Below, piece by piece: positions 5,038 to 6,471 of a DNA stretch of 6,471 nt; the first letter of the stretch is position 1, and each line of letters starts with the position of its first letter. The notes below the pieces were generated by a model, which was not told the origin of the DNA, did not search any database, and was given only the letters and a program-made list of their open reading frames with translations. Source of the stretch: JACQCE01 sp041484905 (GTDB lineage Bacteria > Nitrospirota > Nitrospiria > JACQCE01). Position numbers and translations under genes: made by a program. The stretch is from the NCBI GenBank assembly GCA_041484905.1, contig JBGPIL010000127.1, positions 1 to 6,471 of the forward strand, written 5' to 3'.

Positions 5038-5694
5038 ATGACCAACAAGCAAATGCCAAGGGCAATCTCTCTTCTCAAGACGGCGATTCAGCAATGGCCG
5101 GAGCCGATTGTCGGTGTGGTGGCCAAGGAATCCCGAGATCCGTTTCAGGTGCTGATCGCGACGGTGTTAAGCCTGCGCACCAAGGATCGGACGACGGCGG
5201 AAGCCTCGGCGCGCCTCTTCGCCCTGGCGACGACGCCGGCGGCGATGGAGAAACTGCCGGAGCGCCGAATTGCCTCGGTGATCTATCCCGTCGGTTTTTA
5301 CCGGACCAAGGCGAAGGCGATCCGCGCCCTCTGCCGCCAGCTATTGGAGCGCCACGGCGGGCAGGTGCCGAAGACGATCGACGAGTTGCTGGCGCTGCCC
5401 GGCGTGGGGCGCAAGACGGCCAATCTGGTCGTCACGGTCGGCTTCGGCCTGCCCGGCATCTGCGTTGATACGCATGTGCATCGGATTTCGAACCGCTGGG
5501 GCTATGTGAAGACGAAGAGCCCGGACGAGACCGAGACGGCGCTGCGGGCCAAGCTGCCCCGCCGCTACTGGATCATCTTCAACGATCTGCTGGTACCCTA
5601 TGGCCAAAACCTCTGCGCGCCGATCTCGCCCTGGTGCAGCCGGTGCCGGCTGGAACCGATGTGCGACCGGGCCGGCGTCCGGACGCACCGGTGA
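5038..5694 (+). CDS. nth: Endonuclease III (DNA glycosylase/AP lyase)
   Basis: Nth removes oxidised pyrimidines from DNA and nicks the resulting abasic site, starting base-excision repair. The 218-aa protein matches the family along its length. It has 'LSLRTKD' (44-50), the helix-hairpin-helix 'LPGVGRKTAN' (120-129) with catalytic lysine K126, and 'VDTHVHRISNR' with catalytic D144. C193-x6-C200-x2-C203-x5-C209 is the canonical [4Fe-4S] ligand pattern. An in-frame TGA at 5029-5031 limits the start to ATG 5038 or the second ATG at 5053; I chose the first. Neither has a recognisable Shine-Dalgarno; the only GGGGAG upstream is buried in the hairpin at 5004-5030. The gene is followed after 25 bp by a lipoprotein gene with a strong ribosome site, so the two are probably co-transcribed. 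It could have a narrower substrate range than E. coli Nth, since 'LSLRTKD' replaces the 'LSAQATD' type. Confidence 0.96.
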   Translation: MTNKQMPRAISLLKTAIQQWPEPIVGVVAKESRDPFQVLIATVLSLRTKDRTTAEASARLFALATTPAAMEKLPERRIASVIYPVGFYRTKAKAIRALCRQLLERHGGQVPKTIDELLALPGVGRKTANLVVTVGFGLPGICVDTHVHRISNRWGYVKTKSPDETETALRAKLPRRYWIIFNDLLVPYGQNLCAPISPWCSRCRLEPMCDRAGVRTHR

Positions 5695-5703
5695 TGTGGA
5701 TAT

Positions 5704-5710
5704 GAGGAGG
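5704..5710 (+). promoter_or_regulatory. Strong ribosome binding site of the lipoprotein gene
   Basis: GAGGAGG lies 9 nt before the ATG at 5720 and decides that start over an in-frame ATG at 5702 that overlaps the site itself. Confidence 0.85.
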
Positions 5711-5719
5711 TGCCCGATC

Positions 5720-6163
5720 ATGCGACGAGCAGGAGAGAGACTCCACGCGCTCCGGTGGCTTCAGGTCATCCTATTGCCTCTGCTGGTGTTGGGCTGCGCC
5801 GAGCCGTTGGTCTCGTTGCCGTCGACCGAGGTGGAGCGGCTGCTGGCACTGCCGCCGTCGGCCGCGGGGTTGACCCCTGATCAGTCGGCCTCACTGCGTT
5901 CATTGCTGGACGCGTCGGAGTCGAGCCGTCACACGTTGACGCTGCACCTGGCCGAGGAGAGCCGGCGGCTTGAGCGGCTACTGGGTGACGGGGAACCGAT
6001 GATGAGCCCGGCGATATGGGCTCAGGCAGGCCTGGTCTACCAACTACGAACGGAACAGCTTCTGGGACCGGCACTGCTTCGTGAGCGGGCGAGGCAGCTG
6101 CTCACTCAAGAGCAACAGATGTGGTGGGCGCGCAACCGATTGAAACTGATTTTCCCGCAGTAG
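5720..6163 (+). CDS. Small lipoprotein with two LTxxQ motifs
   Basis: The 147-aa precursor has a basic N-terminus, a hydrophobic stretch (13-25) and a lipobox VLGC with C26 as the lipidation site. Residue +2 is Ala, which by the E. coli rule favours the outer membrane. The mature 122 residues are Leu/Glu/Arg-rich and predicted helical, without cysteines after C26. LTPDQ (51-55) and LTQEQ (128-132) resemble the paired LTxxQ motifs of the Spy/CpxP family of periplasmic chaperones and stress sensors. The spacing and length are roughly compatible, but the resemblance is by motif only and the protein may belong to an unnamed family. The gene begins 25 bp after nth and is probably its operon partner; no functional link to DNA repair is evident. 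Confidence 0.8.
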   Translation: MRRAGERLHALRWLQVILLPLLVLGCAEPLVSLPSTEVERLLALPPSAAGLTPDQSASLRSLLDASESSRHTLTLHLAEESRRLERLLGDGEPMMSPAIWAQAGLVYQLRTEQLLGPALLRERARQLLTQEQQMWWARNRLKLIFPQ

Positions 6164-6171
6164 AAAATTTC

Positions 6172-6213
6172 AAATGGCGAATGCCGAATTTCGAATTGCG
6201 AATGTCGAATTGA
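6172..6213 (+). repeat. Tandem GAATnnC heptamers
   Basis: Six consecutive 7-bp units read AAATGGC, GAATGCC, GAATTTC, GAATTGC, GAATGTC and GAATTGA. The phase is exact across the tract, which starts 8 bp after the lipoprotein stop codon. Confidence 0.75.
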
Positions 6214-6216
6214 AGA

Positions 6217-6232
6217 GTACAAACCCGTATGG
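6217..6232 (+). repeat. GTACAAACCCGTATGG box, copy B
   Basis: It matches the box at 4976-4990 apart from one inserted A. A diverged form, GTTGGATGTGTATGGG, occupies the position before the hairpin at 6341-6356. Confidence 0.6.
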
Positions 6233-6268
6233 GTGGAGGACAGGAAGGAGACAGTCCACTCCCATCCT

Positions 6269-6335
6269 ACCTCTTAGCTCAGTGAACTGCGGGATGACGA
6301 TGGACAGGGGCCGAGCGTCGATCTGACACGCGAGC
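6269..6335 (+). repeat. 67-bp intergenic repeat module, copy B
   Basis: It is identical to 4904-4970 at 61 of 67 positions and in the same orientation. The two copies flank the nth-lipoprotein pair as direct repeats 1365 bp apart. Confidence 0.85.
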
Positions 6336-6368
6336 AACTTGTTGGATGTGTATGGGCGATGGGGATTG

Positions 6369-6396
6369 CCAAGGGGAGCTGAGCATCTCCACTTGG
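6369..6396 (+). repeat. Intergenic hairpin, copy B
   Basis: CCAAGGGGAG (6369-6378) pairs with CTCCACTTGG (6387-6396) with one mismatch, around CTGAGCAT. The leading context GCGATGGGGATTG is the same as in copy A. Confidence 0.8.
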
Positions 6397-6452
6397 CTTG
6401 AGCGAGTGTCCAGCACGAGCGGAAGCAAGCGTAGTGACGATGGGGAGCTCGA

Positions 6453-6471
6453 GGGGAGAGGAGTATCTCCC
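6453..6471 (+). repeat. Intergenic hairpin, copy C, cut by the window end
   Basis: GGGAGA (6454-6459) pairs with TCTCCC (6466-6471) around GGAGTA, preceded by GACGATGGGGAG as in the other copies. The stem probably continues past the window. Confidence 0.6.

Larger units (their letters stand above)
6164..6471. other. Repeat-filled intergenic region (second mosaic)
   Basis: These 308 bp contain no convincing gene. In order they hold a heptamer tract, a GTACAAACCCGTATGG box, a 67-bp module, and two hairpins of the same family as that before nth. The region continues beyond the window. Confidence 0.75.

Noticed and set aside
5013..5468. Open frame starting with ATG in the hairpin loop before nth
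   Set aside because: It overlaps nth in another frame and encodes Gly/Arg/Asp-rich sequence without domains; nth is unmistakable.
6269..6471. CRISPR array
   Set aside because: Hairpin units differ in length and spacing and there are no regular spacers; no cas genes are in the window.

Overview
The window is GC-rich bacterial chromosome. The gene content (a Bst-type DNA polymerase I with a decayed proofreading domain, an IS200-like REP-associated transposase, Nth) and the AT-rich GAATnnC heptamers between genes resemble what I associate with Nitrospirota/Nitrospira-like or NC10-like bacteria. That placement is inference; no taxonomic marker gene is present.

Layout. Positions 1-2411 are a minus-strand unit: a 94-aa two-helix membrane protein (2411-2127) followed after 25 bp by polA (2101 to beyond position 1). 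The first 700 codons of polA are visible. It keeps a complete 5' nuclease domain and polymerase motif A, but the 3'-5' exonuclease carboxylates are gone. A promoter-like sequence places the transcript start almost on the GTG of the membrane protein. Positions 2525-3423 are a compact mobile element: one RAYT transposase gene enclosed by 26-bp inverted ends that match at 25 of 26 positions. Positions 3581-4851 are a plus-strand pair with its own extended -10 promoter and a leader hairpin. The pair is a 102-aa Arg-rich protein of unknown function and a nitrilase-superfamily amidohydrolase with an intact Glu-Lys-Cys triad. Positions 5038-6163 hold nth (endonuclease III with its [4Fe-4S] cysteines) and, 25 bp later, a small lipoprotein with two LTxxQ motifs.

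The most notable non-coding content is a repeat family. The intergenic regions before nth (4852-5037) and after the lipoprotein gene (6164-6471) are mosaics of the same modules: GAATnnC heptamers, a GTACAA(A)CCCGTATGG box, a 67-bp block identical at 61 of 67 positions, and a GGGGAG/CTCCCC hairpin. The hairpin occurs at least three times, the last running to the window edge. One hairpin ends 7 bp before the nth start codon. A separate GGATCnGGnGGATCnGG motif lies in frame inside two unrelated genes: the polA interdomain linker, and a Gly/Ser loop of the nitrilase where it forms a 12-bp palindrome.

Nth and Pol I can act in the same base-excision repair pathway (damaged-base removal, then gap filling), but they sit in separate transcription units. 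No CRISPR array, tRNA, rRNA or obvious defence system was found. The best candidates for something undescribed are the mosaic repeat family and the in-gene GGATC element.
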